A stretch of DNA of 64,000 nucleotides. Origin: Verrucomicrobiota bacterium (GTDB taxonomy: Bacteria; Verrucomicrobiota; Verrucomicrobiia; Opitutales; Intestinicryptomonadaceae). Shown here piece after piece: positions 26,380 through 34,830 of the stretch (positions are counted from its first letter, which is position 1; every line of letters begins with the position of its first letter). Made by a program: the position numbers and the translations under genes. Below the pieces are notes generated by a model. That model did not search any database. It was not told the origin of the DNA and worked only from the letters and a program-made list of their open reading frames with translations. The DNA is taken from NCBI GenBank assembly GCA_023450935.1, contig JAEXGH010000001.1, positions 40,038 through 104,037 on the forward strand. Direction: 5' to 3'.

Positions 26380-26910
26380 ATGGAAGACATTTTCGATGTA
26401 GTTGACGCCAACGACAACGTTGTTGCAAGCCTGCCGCGCTCCGAAGTGCACGCACGCGGGCTGATGCACAGGGCGTCGCATGTGCTCATTTTTTCCGATT
26501 TCCCCGACGGGCGCAAAATCCTGCTCCAAAAACGCTCCGCCTCCAAGGACTTGTATCCGAACCGCTACACGACCTCCTGTTCGGGACACGTCGATAGCGG
26601 AGAAACATACGACATTGCCGCCGTCCGCGAACTTTCCGAGGAAACCGGCTTGCACGTTTCCATTGACGCGCTGAAGTATCTTTTCAAAATCCCGCCGTGC
26701 CCCGAAACGGGCTGGGAGTTCACCGCCGTCTATATGATGTTCGTGCCCCCGACGCAGAAGTTCGACTTCCCTCCCGACGAGGTTGCCGCGCTGGAGTGGG
26801 TCGCGATTCCCGAATTCGAGCAGATGGTTGCCGCCACTCCCGAGGTAATTACTCCCTCCTTCATCACCGTCTATAAAAAAACATGCGAGGGCGACGCCTC
26901 CGTTGCGTGA
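26380..26910 (+). CDS. Nudix hydrolase, isopentenyl-diphosphate isomerase-like subgroup
   Basis: A 176-residue Nudix protein. The complete Nudix box G-x5-E-x7-REU-x-EE-x-GU is seen from Gly70 (GHVDSGETYDIAAVRE then LSEETGL). The N-terminal part (DIFDVVDANDNVVA, GLMHRASHV, LLQKRSASKDLYPN) resembles the YfcD / IDI-like subgroup, but substrate is unknown. The last residues (CEGDASVA) are encoded by repeat E1 (26884-26905), a sequence repeated three more times in the following kilobase. The C-terminus and stop of this gene were therefore probably supplied by a repeat. Confidence 0.88.
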   Translation: MEDIFDVVDANDNVVASLPRSEVHARGLMHRASHVLIFSDFPDGRKILLQKRSASKDLYPNRYTTSCSGHVDSGETYDIAAVRELSEETGLHVSIDALKYLFKIPPCPETGWEFTAVYMMFVPPTQKFDFPPDEVAALEWVAIPEFEQMVAATPEVITPSFITVYKKTCEGDASVA

Positions 26911-26955
26911 TTTTTATTATAATACAGAAAGGGCTTCGCGTTTAAAAACGCAACG

Positions 26956-27049
26956 GAGGCGTCTCGCGGCTTATGGAGAGTTTGTTCGGGCGGAATAACC
27001 TCAAGGTTAATTCCGCCAACTCACAAACATCTCCCTAAGCTCACGCCTC
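26956..27049. repeat. Family D long-hairpin repeat, copy D1
   Basis: A 94-nt interrupted hairpin: GAGGCGT with ACGCCTC, GGCTTATGGAGA with TCTCCCTAAGCT, TTTGT with ACAAA, and a tip CGGAATAACC-tcaa-GGTTAATTCCG. The same sequence recurs inverted at 27616-27709 with near identity extending past both ends (about 127 bp). Confidence 0.8.
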
Positions 27050-27219
27050 GCAAGTTTTTCCGCGGGACACAGAGTTGGTCGGAAAATTTCAGTGCTGAAC
27101 GGGATAGCGTTTTTCGAGATACAAAGCTGATTCAACTTAAAGCGGGCGGCTTAAAAAAGTTCATTGTGAGTTCGAATACGCGTTGTGCAAACAGGACAAA
27201 TTCGCGAGGTTCGCACTGG

Positions 27220-27302
27220 AAAACAAGCGAAGCGCGTTTGAGCGTTGCGTTAGCAACGACCCCGAAGGGGCGAGACGGTTTGCGTAGCAAACGCGAGTCA
27301 AC
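27220..27302. repeat. Family C multi-hairpin repeat, copy C3
   Basis: Same lead AAACAAGCGAAGCGCGTTT as C2, then hairpins CGTTGC-gtta-GCAACG, CCCC-gaa-GGGG and GTTTGC-gta-GCAAAC, separated by GA and CGAGAC, and a final GCGAGTCAA. The two variable stems differ from C2 at nearly every position but remain perfectly paired. Confidence 0.78.
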
Positions 27303-27458
27303 TTTTCGACAAAAGCAACGCGGGCATCTAAAAAAAACGGTATTTCAACTCTCTTTTTCACTATTTGTAAGTTCGAATCAACATTGTGTTCCGTAAAAAA
27401 ACTTGTGAGGGCGACGCCTCCGTTGTCTCTAAAAACGCGAAGTCGTATTGAGTTTTAA

Positions 27459-27525
27459 AACTTTAATCAAAGAGTAAAGGCGTATTGGCTTTGCCAATCG
27501 CCGCCACTTTAGGAAACGTAAAAAA
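27459..27525 (+). repeat. Family B small palindromic repeat, copy B3
   Basis: Flanks ACTTTAAT and ACTTTAGGAAACGTAAAAA enclose an inner stem ATTGGC-ttt-GCCAAT. The spacer AAAGAGTAAAGGCG is close to that of B2. Confidence 0.75.
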
Positions 27526-27615
27526 CGTCCTCATAGTTTTTCAAAAAACTTGTGAGGGCGCAACGCGGGTATAAACAAGTTTGAACCAGCTCTGTGCTCC
27601 GCAGAAAAAACTTGT

Positions 27616-27709
27616 GAGGCGTGAGCTTAGGGAGATGTTTGTGAGTTGGCGGAATTAACCTTGAGGTTATTCCGCCCGAACAAACTCTCCATAAGCCGCG
27701 AGACGCCTC
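27616..27709. repeat. Family D long-hairpin repeat, copy D2 (inverted relative to D1)
   Basis: Reverse complement of D1 with only a few differences. D1 and D2 are separated by about 570 bp, so the DNA could also form a long cruciform between copies. Confidence 0.8.
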
Positions 27710-27800
27710 TGTTGCGAACTAAAACGCGAAGCTAAATCACAGTATTTAATAATAAAAACGCAACAGAGTCGTCGTCCTCACAGTTTTTCAAAAAAAATGC

Positions 27801-27892
27801 GAGGCGTGTGCTACAAAATCGCGTTTTGCAAGGCGAAGCATACTTAGGTATGTGAGCCGCAGCTAAACCGATTTTTAGCCGCGAGACGCCTC
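27801..27892. repeat. Family D long-hairpin repeat, copy D3 (diverged, covarying)
   Basis: Keeps the outer GAGGCGT/ACGCCTC helix of D1 and D2, but its inner helices are new: GCTACAAAATCG with CGATTTTTAGC, and a tip CATAC-ttag-GTATG. Overall length (92 nt) is the same. Different sequence with kept pairing points to a conserved structure. Confidence 0.75.
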
Positions 27893-27985
27893 CGTTGTAT
27901 TCTAAAAAGCGAAGCTTTATTGTATAATAAATAACAAACTTACAACGGAGGAGTCGCCCTCGCAATTTTTTTCTTGCAAATTTCT

Positions 27986-27994
27986 GGGGGGGGG
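27986..27994. repeat. G9 homopolymer upstream of PEP-CTERM gene
   Basis: Nine G residues about 87 nt before the PEP-CTERM start. Such runs often change length by slipped-strand mispairing and alter promoter spacing. A second run of eight G lies inside the same gene (28602-28609). Confidence 0.7.
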
Positions 27995-28080
27995 TAATTT
28001 ACGCAACGTCTTATTCAAAGGTTGGGTAGGACTTCTTTCTAAATCATTCTATTATTACGCATAATAAGGATACAAAAACT

Positions 28081-29913
28081 ATGAAAAAAACACTGATAAC
28101 ATTGTGTGTTGCAGCCTTCGCGGGTGTGTTGTCGGCGGAAGAATTGGCGTCCGTTGACCTCGACAGCTCGAATGCGTCGAACAAGGATCCGTCCACTTTC
28201 TACAAGTGGTCTGACAACACCTACGCAGTTGCGTCAAGCGGCACAATCAACTTCAACGAGGGTGGCCTTGCAATCATCGCAAACCGCGGCATTCGCGACT
28301 TTTTCGGAACAATCAACCTCGCCGCGGGGGCGACCGACAACTTCCTGTATGTCGGTTCTAACAACCCCAATCAGTTCGGTTTTTCGGGCTTCAAGATTGT
28401 CGGCGGCGATACTACCTCTTCGCTTACCATCTCGGAATATACGGGCGGTTCTTACAAGGCGGGACACGTCCGAGTAACGGGCGGCGGAGCGCTTTTCTCT
28501 GTCGATAAGGCAAACGTAACGCTCACCGACCTGCAAATCGGCTTCGAAAGCAACAAAAACACAGGTCTGCCGAACACCACCACAGGCAGAATCAACCTCA
28601 CGGGGGGGGCTACAATCAACTACAATATCGGCGCGCTTTACAGCATGGATCTTAACAGCACGGCGTTGACGGACGTAAACAACGACCTCGGTATGTCGTT
28701 CATTTCCTCCGACAAAACGGGCAAGGTTGTTTTCGGCGAAAACGCGCTCTTGAACAATATGACGTTCAACGGCGTTGCGGTTACACTCGGCGACAACACT
28801 TCGTTTACGGGCACGAATTACATAACGGAGGTAGCGTTTAACAAAGACGTTTCCTTCGAAAAAGTCGGCGGCGCTACTATCAACCTTAAAGATTTCGTAA
28901 AAGGACAGGGCGTTACGGTTACTGTCGGCTCGGGCACAGTCGCGGGCGACATCAACACGAAAAGCAATCTCCTCAAAGTTACGGGCGACCTCACCACGAA
29001 TACGAGAACTACGTCTTGCAAACTCTACATCACAAGCACGGGTTCTATTACTTCGGGCAACGGTTCGAACAACGTGGACTCGCTGGTTGTCGAAGCGGGC
29101 GGTTCGTTCTCGGTTTTGGCTCAGCGCAGCATGGGCGGTATGGCTCTGCGCGGCAACTCCGATATTGACGGTTCAATCCTTATTGTAGGCGGCAGAACGC
29201 ACCCGACTTCGCCGGCCGACCAGTATGCCTTCGCAATTCAGGGCAACACCACGACGTTCGGCGCAAACGCCACCTTGGACCAGCAAACCTACAGTGCCAC
29301 AATGGATTCATACTTGGCAAGGGGCGCAAGGGTTGTTTCGAATTCCGCAAAGGGTGCGTTGAAACTTGCCAACATTCTCAAAATCGGCGATTCTGCGAGA
29401 TTGGTTCTGAACACGACCGACGCGTGGATTTCGGGCTATGCCTCGGAAGCGTGCGGAGCGACATCGCAGGCAACTTCGGTCTTCGCGATTGTTAACCACT
29501 ATGACGAAACAGCCTCGACGCTCGCTATTCTCGAAATCAATGCCGCAAACAACATCGGCGGATTCCTCTTTGATGTGGCCGACAGCAGACTTAAGCTCCA
29601 TTTCGGCGCGGACGGCAGCCTCGTTCTCGGCGAAAGCGAAAGCGTGCAGTCGTTGAGCGGTTCGGCTCTTGATTCGGCCTCAATCGTTCTCTCTTCGGAA
29701 CTTACAAACAAACTCAGAGTCTACGACTTGACCGAAGAGGAAATCAACAAATACTTCACGACCGACAGCTCCGACTTGATTATCGAAGCCGTTAAACAGG
29801 CCGACGGTTCGTATTTCGTAAACGTTGTAAGCAACGTCCCCGAGCCTGCCACATGCGCGGCAATCCTCGGCGGTTTGGCAATAGCTTTCGCGTTGATTCG
29901 CCGCCGTCGCTAA
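28081..29913 (+). CDS. PEP-CTERM-anchored surface protein
   Basis: A 610-residue secreted protein. The N-terminus is a signal peptide (KKTLITLCVAAFAGVLSAEE). The C-terminus has the PEP-CTERM tripartite sorting signal: VPEPATCAAI, a hydrophobic stretch (LGGLAIAFAL) and a basic end (IRRRR). It would be processed by an exosortase, which is not in the window. The body is rich in Gly, Thr, Asn and Ser with strand-turn repeats such as NLTGGATI and SGNGSNNVD, suggesting a beta-helix; no enzymatic motif is evident. AAGGA lies ten bases before the ATG. A G8 tract at 28602-28609 interrupts the coding sequence in frame. Confidence 0.9.
   Translation: MKKTLITLCVAAFAGVLSAEELASVDLDSSNASNKDPSTFYKWSDNTYAVASSGTINFNEGGLAIIANRGIRDFFGTINLAAGATDNFLYVGSNNPNQFGFSGFKIVGGDTTSSLTISEYTGGSYKAGHVRVTGGGALFSVDKANVTLTDLQIGFESNKNTGLPNTTTGRINLTGGATINYNIGALYSMDLNSTALTDVNNDLGMSFISSDKTGKVVFGENALLNNMTFNGVAVTLGDNTSFTGTNYITEVAFNKDVSFEKVGGATINLKDFVKGQGVTVTVGSGTVAGDINTKSNLLKVTGDLTTNTRTTSCKLYITSTGSITSGNGSNNVDSLVVEAGGSFSVLAQRSMGGMALRGNSDIDGSILIVGGRTHPTSPADQYAFAIQGNTTTFGANATLDQQTYSATMDSYLARGARVVSNSAKGALKLANILKIGDSARLVLNTTDAWISGYASEACGATSQATSVFAIVNHYDETASTLAILEINAANNIGGFLFDVADSRLKLHFGADGSLVLGESESVQSLSGSALDSASIVLSSELTNKLRVYDLTEEEINKYFTTDSSDLIIEAVKQADGSYFVNVVSNVPEPATCAAILGGLAIAFALIRRRR
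28602..28609 (+). repeat. G8 homopolymer inside PEP-CTERM coding sequence
   Basis: Eight G residues encode Gly-Gly within the repeat-rich body at about residue 174. Gain or loss of one G would shift the frame and remove the sorting signal. Confidence 0.75.
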
Positions 29914-29958
29914 TCGAATATTTTAGCAAGTAAACTTAAAAAATTGTTTTTAGCGCAA

Positions 29959-29987
29959 GCCTTTCGGGATTCCGAAAGGCTTTTTTT
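29959..29987 (+). terminator. Rho-independent terminator of the PEP-CTERM gene
   Basis: Perfect 9-bp stem GCCTTTCGG / CCGAAAGGC, 4-nt loop, then seven T, starting 46 nt after the stop codon. Confidence 0.92.
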
Positions 29988-30015
29988 ATGTCTTTTATAT
30001 TTCCTAAAGCGGCGT

Positions 30016-30080
30016 TTTTTATAACTCCGAAAGTGGCGGCGGTTGCCATAGGCAATTCGCCTTTGATTATTGATTAAAGT
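30016..30080 (-). repeat. Family B small palindromic repeat, copy B4
   Basis: Read on the minus strand it shows GACTTTAATCAATAATCAAAG, inner stem AATTGCC-tat-GGCAA, and CCACTTTCGG with a TATAAAAA end. A partial second copy (TTTCCTAAAGCGGCG) lies just before it at about 30000. It is head-to-head with B5. Confidence 0.7.
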
Positions 30081-30081
30081 C

Positions 30082-30155
30082 GCAACTTTAATTTTGAGTA
30101 AAGCGGCATTGAACAAGGTTCAATCCGCGCCGCTTCAGGAATTATAAAAAATATA
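30082..30155 (+). repeat. Family B small palindromic repeat, copy B5
   Basis: Plus-strand copy: AACTTTAAT, TAAAGCGGC, inner stem ATTGAAC-aa-GGTTCAAT, CCGCGCCGCTTCAGGAATT and an A-rich end. The 315-nt gap between the PEP-CTERM gene and the next gene is filled by the terminator, B4 and B5; little space is left for a promoter, which probably lies at 30156-30228. Confidence 0.75.
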
Positions 30156-30228
30156 AAAACGTTTGACAAGTAAACCGCCTTTGTGGAGACTGTTTTTCGT
30201 TGCCGCGTGTGCGGTGGAGAAACTTATC

Positions 30229-32292
30229 ATGAAAGTATTTACCTATGTATTCTTGCCGATTCTTTTTGCGGCGCAGGCGGTTGCCCAAAGCGTCGAATTC
30301 GGCGTTGACAGTAAAACGGGCGCGCTTGATTCAATCCGCATCTCGGGCGATTCGCGCGATATGAATTGGACGCTCAAGGCGGGGCAGAAACGCTATATCA
30401 AAGCCGCCGACCAGTGGGGCTTGGGGCGGTTCGTCCAAACCGACGCCTACGGAACGCAGACGCAGCGCGCGTGGAGTGCCCCCGTGAAAGTAGAAAATTC
30501 GGGCGGCGCGGCAAAGTCGGTATACGATTGCGGCGACGTGGAAATAACGGTTGCGCGCGAGCAAAAAAACGGCGATTTGCTCGAGACGTATTCGTTCAAA
30601 AACAAGTCGGCAAACGCGCTGAAAATTTCAGACATAGCGGTAAATACGCCGTTTAACGACAACTACGACAAGTCGGACATCTGCCTGAACGGGCGTTGCC
30701 ACGCGCACATTTGGGCGGACGGCGGCGACAGCTCCTACGTCTGCGCAATAAATATGGGCGCGCGCGCGCCGCACTTGGGGCTTGTTATGGTTTCGGGGGC
30801 GATGGACGGTTACGAAATTTCGAAGCGGTCGAAGAAAACGGGAATGTCGAATTTCAGGGGCGTGATTGCAATGCGCCTGAAGCCGTTCGAGCTTGGGGCG
30901 GGGCGGACGAAATCGTTCAAATGGACGCTTTTCTCGCACGCGGGGTGGGACGACTTTTTCGAAAAGGCGCGCTCGCGCGGCGCAATAACGGCGCACTTTA
31001 AAACGCCCACGACGGCGGTTTTGGGCGAGAAAATCGAGGTTGTCTTCAAGGGCAAGACGCGCAATCCCGAGGTGCTTGTCCACGGCAATGCGGTAGAATT
31101 TTCCAAGCCGTTTTTCTCCGACGAAATTTCAGTAAAACTCGACGCCGCCGAGCTTGGAGAGGTTGTGTTCGAACTCAGGGACGGCGGGAAATCCACGCGC
31201 GCGGTGGCGAATGTTATTGAACCGCCGCAGAAAATCATAAAGCGCAGAGCCGACTTCATCGCGGCGCGCCAGCAGCTAAACGACGCCTCCGACGCCCGCA
31301 ACGGCGCGTTTATGGTCTTCGACAACGCGGAAAACAAAATCTACAAAAACACTGGGGCGCGCAAGTCGAACGATACAGACGAGGGCGCGGAACGCAACGG
31401 AATGGGCATTCTGCTGGCGCGCTTGGCGCAGACCGACGCCGCCTACGCGTCCGCCGCGCTGCGCTACGCCGAATTTGTCTCGGGGAAGCTACAGACGCCC
31501 GACTTCGTGACGTATTCGAGCGTGTCGCAGACAACGCGCAACCGCTTCTTCAACTATCCGTGGGTGGCGCGTCTTTACTGCGAAACATACAAATTTACGA
31601 AAGACAAAAAGTGGCTGGAACGCGCGTTCGGAACGATGAAATCGTTCTACAAGCAGTTCGGGCACGAACGCTACACGCTCGACACCCCCGTGAAAATTTC
31701 CATAGACTGCCTGCGCGAGGCGGGCATGCAGCAGCAGGCGCAGTCGCTCTTGGCCGACTATGTGAAATCGGGCGAATTGTTCATTGCGCGCGGCGAGAAC
31801 TACCCGATTCAGGAGGTCGATTACGAGCAGAGCATTGTAGCCCCCGCGGCGTCCCATCTGCTCGAGTTGTATTTGCTCAGCGGCGACAAAAAGTGGCTCG
31901 ACGGCGCGCGCGACCAGCTCCGCCGCTTGGAGGCGTTCGACGGCCGCCAGCCGCACTACCGCCTAAACAGCGTGGCAATCCGCCACTGGGACGGCTTCTG
32001 GTTCGGCAAAAACAGAATGTGGGGCGATACTTTTCCCCACTACTGGAGCGCGCTCTCGGGAATGTCGTATGCGATGTTCGCCGACGCTACAGGTTCGGAC
32101 GAATTACGCGCAAAGGCCGTGAACAATCTGCGCGCAAACTTCTGTCTGTTCTTTGCCGACGGCAGGGCGTCGTGCGCGTATGTGTTCCCCGACAAGGTTG
32201 ACGGACACCCGCGCAAAGTCTACGACCCGTTCGCCAACGACCAAGACTGGGCTTTGGCTTTCTACATGATGTTCACCCAAAAATTATACTGA
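30229..32292 (+). CDS. Secreted glycosidase-like protein (DUF5695-like, six-hairpin region)
   Basis: ATG at 30229 is preceded by GGAGA and begins a signal peptide (KVFTYVFLPILFAAQAVAQ). The 687-residue protein has an N-terminal beta-sandwich-like part (about 25-340) and an all-helical C-terminal part (about 350-680) with spaced helices. That part includes NGMGILLARLAQTDAAYASAAL, RFFNYPWVARLYCETY and YPIQEVDYEQSIVAPAASHLLEL. This resembles an (alpha/alpha)6 barrel as in DUF5695 and lyase/glycosidase families. It is likely a polysaccharide-degrading enzyme, but substrate and catalytic residues cannot be assigned. The next gene begins on its stop codon. Confidence 0.65.
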   Translation: MKVFTYVFLPILFAAQAVAQSVEFGVDSKTGALDSIRISGDSRDMNWTLKAGQKRYIKAADQWGLGRFVQTDAYGTQTQRAWSAPVKVENSGGAAKSVYDCGDVEITVAREQKNGDLLETYSFKNKSANALKISDIAVNTPFNDNYDKSDICLNGRCHAHIWADGGDSSYVCAINMGARAPHLGLVMVSGAMDGYEISKRSKKTGMSNFRGVIAMRLKPFELGAGRTKSFKWTLFSHAGWDDFFEKARSRGAITAHFKTPTTAVLGEKIEVVFKGKTRNPEVLVHGNAVEFSKPFFSDEISVKLDAAELGEVVFELRDGGKSTRAVANVIEPPQKIIKRRADFIAARQQLNDASDARNGAFMVFDNAENKIYKNTGARKSNDTDEGAERNGMGILLARLAQTDAAYASAALRYAEFVSGKLQTPDFVTYSSVSQTTRNRFFNYPWVARLYCETYKFTKDKKWLERAFGTMKSFYKQFGHERYTLDTPVKISIDCLREAGMQQQAQSLLADYVKSGELFIARGENYPIQEVDYEQSIVAPAASHLLELYLLSGDKKWLDGARDQLRRLEAFDGRQPHYRLNSVAIRHWDGFWFGKNRMWGDTFPHYWSALSGMSYAMFADATGSDELRAKAVNNLRANFCLFFADGRASCAYVFPDKVDGHPRKVYDPFANDQDWALAFYMMFTQKLY

Positions 32293-32837
32293 TGATTTTC
32301 TACATTCACGGACTCGGCGGCGGCGAAAAATCTGCAACATACCAAGGCTTGAAAAAATATTTCGGCGACGTAGTTCTGCTTGCGTATCCTTCGGAGAGCG
32401 CGGAGTTTACCGAGAGCCTGCGCGTGATATCGGAAAAGTTTTTCTACCGCGCAAAGTTTTCGGAAAACGTGGTTGTTGTGGGCACTTCGCTCGGCGGATT
32501 TTTCGCCACAAAGCTCGCCGACCTGTGCGCCGAACACGAACTGCCGCGCCTGCGCCTGCTTTTGGTAAATCCAGCGGCAACGCCGTTTAAAACCGCTTTG
32601 GGGCTGGGCTATCCGAAGGAGCTTGTGGATTCATACAGGGGAATTGAAATTTCTCGCAACGCGGGCGTGAAAAAAATTGTGGTTCTTGCCGACGACGACG
32701 AACTTCTAAACCCCGACGAAACCGCCGCCATTCTTTCTCCCTGCCGTCTGGAGCGGTTCGCGCGCGGCGGGCACAGCTGCTGGAACACTCTCGGCGGGAA
32801 AATAGCCGAATTTGTGCGCGAGCTTGAGTCCGAGTAG
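32292..32837 (+). CDS. YqiA-like alpha/beta hydrolase
   Basis: A 181-residue small serine hydrolase. The N-terminus has IHGLGGGEKS (oxyanion-hole HG), the nucleophile elbow is GTSLGGFFAT (Ser76), the acid is probably Asp in VVLADDDELLNPDE, and the His is in ARGGHSCWN. This is the YqiA esterase pattern (UPF0227). It overlaps the preceding stop by one base (TGATG), so it is translated with the secreted glycosidase-like gene although it has no signal peptide itself. Confidence 0.8.
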   Translation: MIFYIHGLGGGEKSATYQGLKKYFGDVVLLAYPSESAEFTESLRVISEKFFYRAKFSENVVVVGTSLGGFFATKLADLCAEHELPRLRLLLVNPAATPFKTALGLGYPKELVDSYRGIEISRNAGVKKIVVLADDDELLNPDETAAILSPCRLERFARGGHSCWNTLGGKIAEFVRELESE

Positions 32838-32876
32838 CGCGGGCGCGGCGTTTCTGAAATTTTAATTTTAATTGAT

Positions 32877-34697
32877 ATGAAAAGATGTTTTATACTCGAA
32901 AAAATCTTCGTCGTTTTGTGCGCGGCGGTTGCTTTTGCGTCGTCGTCGGTCTGCGCGCAGGAGCAGGCGGACGGAGGCCCGTCGACGGAGAAGTATTTCG
33001 GCAACGTGAAAGTGGAGTATTCGGCGGGCGGAGGGAAAGTCGATATGCCGTATCAAGTCAAACGCCGCAAGGACGGCGCATGGCGCGTGCGCATTCCGAA
33101 GGGGGATTTTGCAAAATCGGCGGTAGATTTCATCGACGTAAAAATTCCCGCCTGCTACGCAAAGAAGGGCGAGGAGGGCTTTTTCATCAACACGCAAAAC
33201 GCAATCGGCGCGTTCAAAAAGGACGAGGGTAACTATTCGTCGAACGGGCATAATTTCTACGCGTTTTTCGGAATGAAAAATCCGCGGTGCGCGTGGGTGG
33301 CAATCGTCAAGAAATCGAAGCTCGAATTTTCAATGGTTGCGACTGTCGAAAACGGCGAATATTGCGTGTTCCCGCGCTTCGAAATAAAACGCATTGAGGG
33401 CGAGCCCTACGAGGATATCGTCGTCGATTTTTACGAATTGCGCGGCAAAGACGCATCATATGCGGGCATGGCGAAAAAATACCGCGCCTATCAGCTAAAG
33501 CGCGGCGAGGTCAGGCCTCTTAAGGAGCGCGTGAAGGACAACCCCAAGCTGGAGGCGATGGCGAAGTCAATTCTTGTGCGCGCGCAGCACGGCGGCAAGG
33601 GGATACCGAAGGACAAAAACGGCAGGCGGATAATCAAAGACTACACGCCCGAAACCGAGCTTCCCATCGGCGTTGGCTGCACGTTCGACGAAGTTGCGGA
33701 GGTCATCAGGGCGTTGAAGGAGTCGGGCTGCGACAACATCGTTTTCCACGAAGTCGGCTGGAACAAAAGCGGGCACGACGGCCGCTATCCGCAGCTGCTT
33801 CCCGTAGAGCCGAAGTTCGGCGGCGAGGAGGCTCTCAAGCGGACAATAGAAACCGCAAAAAGTTTGGGCTACTACATTTCGCCCCACGTCAACCACACCG
33901 ACGCCTACCGAATAGCCGACTGCTGGAGCGAAGACTACATTGCAAAGCGCGCCGACGGCTCGCTTATGTATGTGGGTTGCTGGGCGGGCGGCAAGGCGTA
34001 TACGCCGTGTCCCCAAGCGATTTTCGACAGGTTCGTGAAGTCCGACTACGTTATGCTGCGCGACAGGCTCGGCTTCAACGGGCTACACCACGTCGATGTA
34101 ATTTCGGCAATCGCCCCGCGCGTCTGCCACGATAAAAACCACCCGCTAAACCGCAAGCAGTGGGCGGCGGCGTATCTGAAAATAATGGAATACGCGCACG
34201 AAATCACGGGCGGTTTCACTTCGGAGGCGGGCTACGACCACGTCATAAAGTATCTCGACTGGGGCTTTTACATCAATTTCAAAAACAGCTTCCCCGATTT
34301 GTTCGACCGCATTGTTCCCATCTGGCAGCTTGTCTACCACGGCATTGTGCCGTCTTCGGCGTTCCACACCGACGTCAACAACAACCTCAACGGCAACTGG
34401 GAGGAAATCAGGCTCCACCACGCCGAGTTCGGCGGCAGACCCGTGTATTATTTGGGGTTGAAGCTCAAACACGTTCCGTCGATAGCAAGCTACTACGCCG
34501 AATACCAGCCCATGGCTCGCCTGCAAATGGAATTTATGGACGACCACCGCAAGCTTGCCGAAGACGTTTATCTGACTGTCTACGCCGACGGCAGCGAGGT
34601 TCTTACAAACTATTCGCGTGCGCCGTTCGAATACCGCGGTAAAAAAATCCCCCCGCGCGATTACATGCTTTTTAACGGCGGCATTGTGTTGCGGTAG
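32877..34697 (+). CDS. Secreted glycoside-hydrolase-like protein (DUF5696-like), paralogue of 53277-55094
   Basis: A 606-residue exported protein; the signal peptide ends near VCAQE. The N-terminal third is beta-rich; a TIM-barrel-like domain follows. Landmarks are DNIVFHEVGWNKSGHDGRYP, ISPHVNHTD, LGFNGLHHVDVIS and GGFTSEAGYDHV, where the Asp of HHVDV and the Glu of SEAG are candidate catalytic acids at strand ends. The protein at 53277-55094 shares the same order of motifs (VGWNRMGHDGRYPQIFPVE, RGLEYLDVVSIV, GAQSEGGFDHVAEY). Substrate unknown; an enzyme acting on host or plant glycans is likely. Confidence 0.65.
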   Translation: MKRCFILEKIFVVLCAAVAFASSSVCAQEQADGGPSTEKYFGNVKVEYSAGGGKVDMPYQVKRRKDGAWRVRIPKGDFAKSAVDFIDVKIPACYAKKGEEGFFINTQNAIGAFKKDEGNYSSNGHNFYAFFGMKNPRCAWVAIVKKSKLEFSMVATVENGEYCVFPRFEIKRIEGEPYEDIVVDFYELRGKDASYAGMAKKYRAYQLKRGEVRPLKERVKDNPKLEAMAKSILVRAQHGGKGIPKDKNGRRIIKDYTPETELPIGVGCTFDEVAEVIRALKESGCDNIVFHEVGWNKSGHDGRYPQLLPVEPKFGGEEALKRTIETAKSLGYYISPHVNHTDAYRIADCWSEDYIAKRADGSLMYVGCWAGGKAYTPCPQAIFDRFVKSDYVMLRDRLGFNGLHHVDVISAIAPRVCHDKNHPLNRKQWAAAYLKIMEYAHEITGGFTSEAGYDHVIKYLDWGFYINFKNSFPDLFDRIVPIWQLVYHGIVPSSAFHTDVNNNLNGNWEEIRLHHAEFGGRPVYYLGLKLKHVPSIASYYAEYQPMARLQMEFMDDHRKLAEDVYLTVYADGSEVLTNYSRAPFEYRGKKIPPRDYMLFNGGIVLR

Positions 34698-34776
34698 TTC
34701 CCCGCTCGGGGGCGCGGCGTCGCGCCCGCCCGTTGGAGTAATCCACCAATTTTAGTTTTGCGTCTGCCGTGGGAAC

Positions 34777-34812
34777 AAAAAAAAGACGCGTGTTCGGAAC
34801 GCGTCTTGTTTT
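34777..34812. terminator. Bidirectional terminator between convergent genes
   Basis: Stem GACGCGT / ACGCGTC with a 7-nt loop, flanked by eight A on the left and TTGTTTT on the right. It can end both the plus-strand glycosidase-like gene and the minus-strand basic protein gene. Confidence 0.85.
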
Positions 34813-34830
34813 GCCAAATTTTGATTCGGA

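Larger units (their letters stand above)
26911..28010. repeat. Repeat island between Nudix and PEP-CTERM genes
   Basis: A 1.1 kb stretch with no credible gene. It holds copies of hairpin families B (27459-27525), C (27220-27302) and D (26956, 27616, 27801). It also has four copies of a 22-nt unit E (GAGGGCGACGCCTCC core) at 26884 and 27404 in plus orientation and about 27761 and 27943 in minus orientation. The island is bounded by inverted E copies, so as a whole it is a loose composite palindrome. Short frames inside it are artefacts of the repeats. No transposase is present. Confidence 0.75.

Noticed and set aside
26911..28010. CRISPR array
   Set aside because: Repeats differ in size, spacing and orientation, are themselves palindromic, and no cas gene is present.
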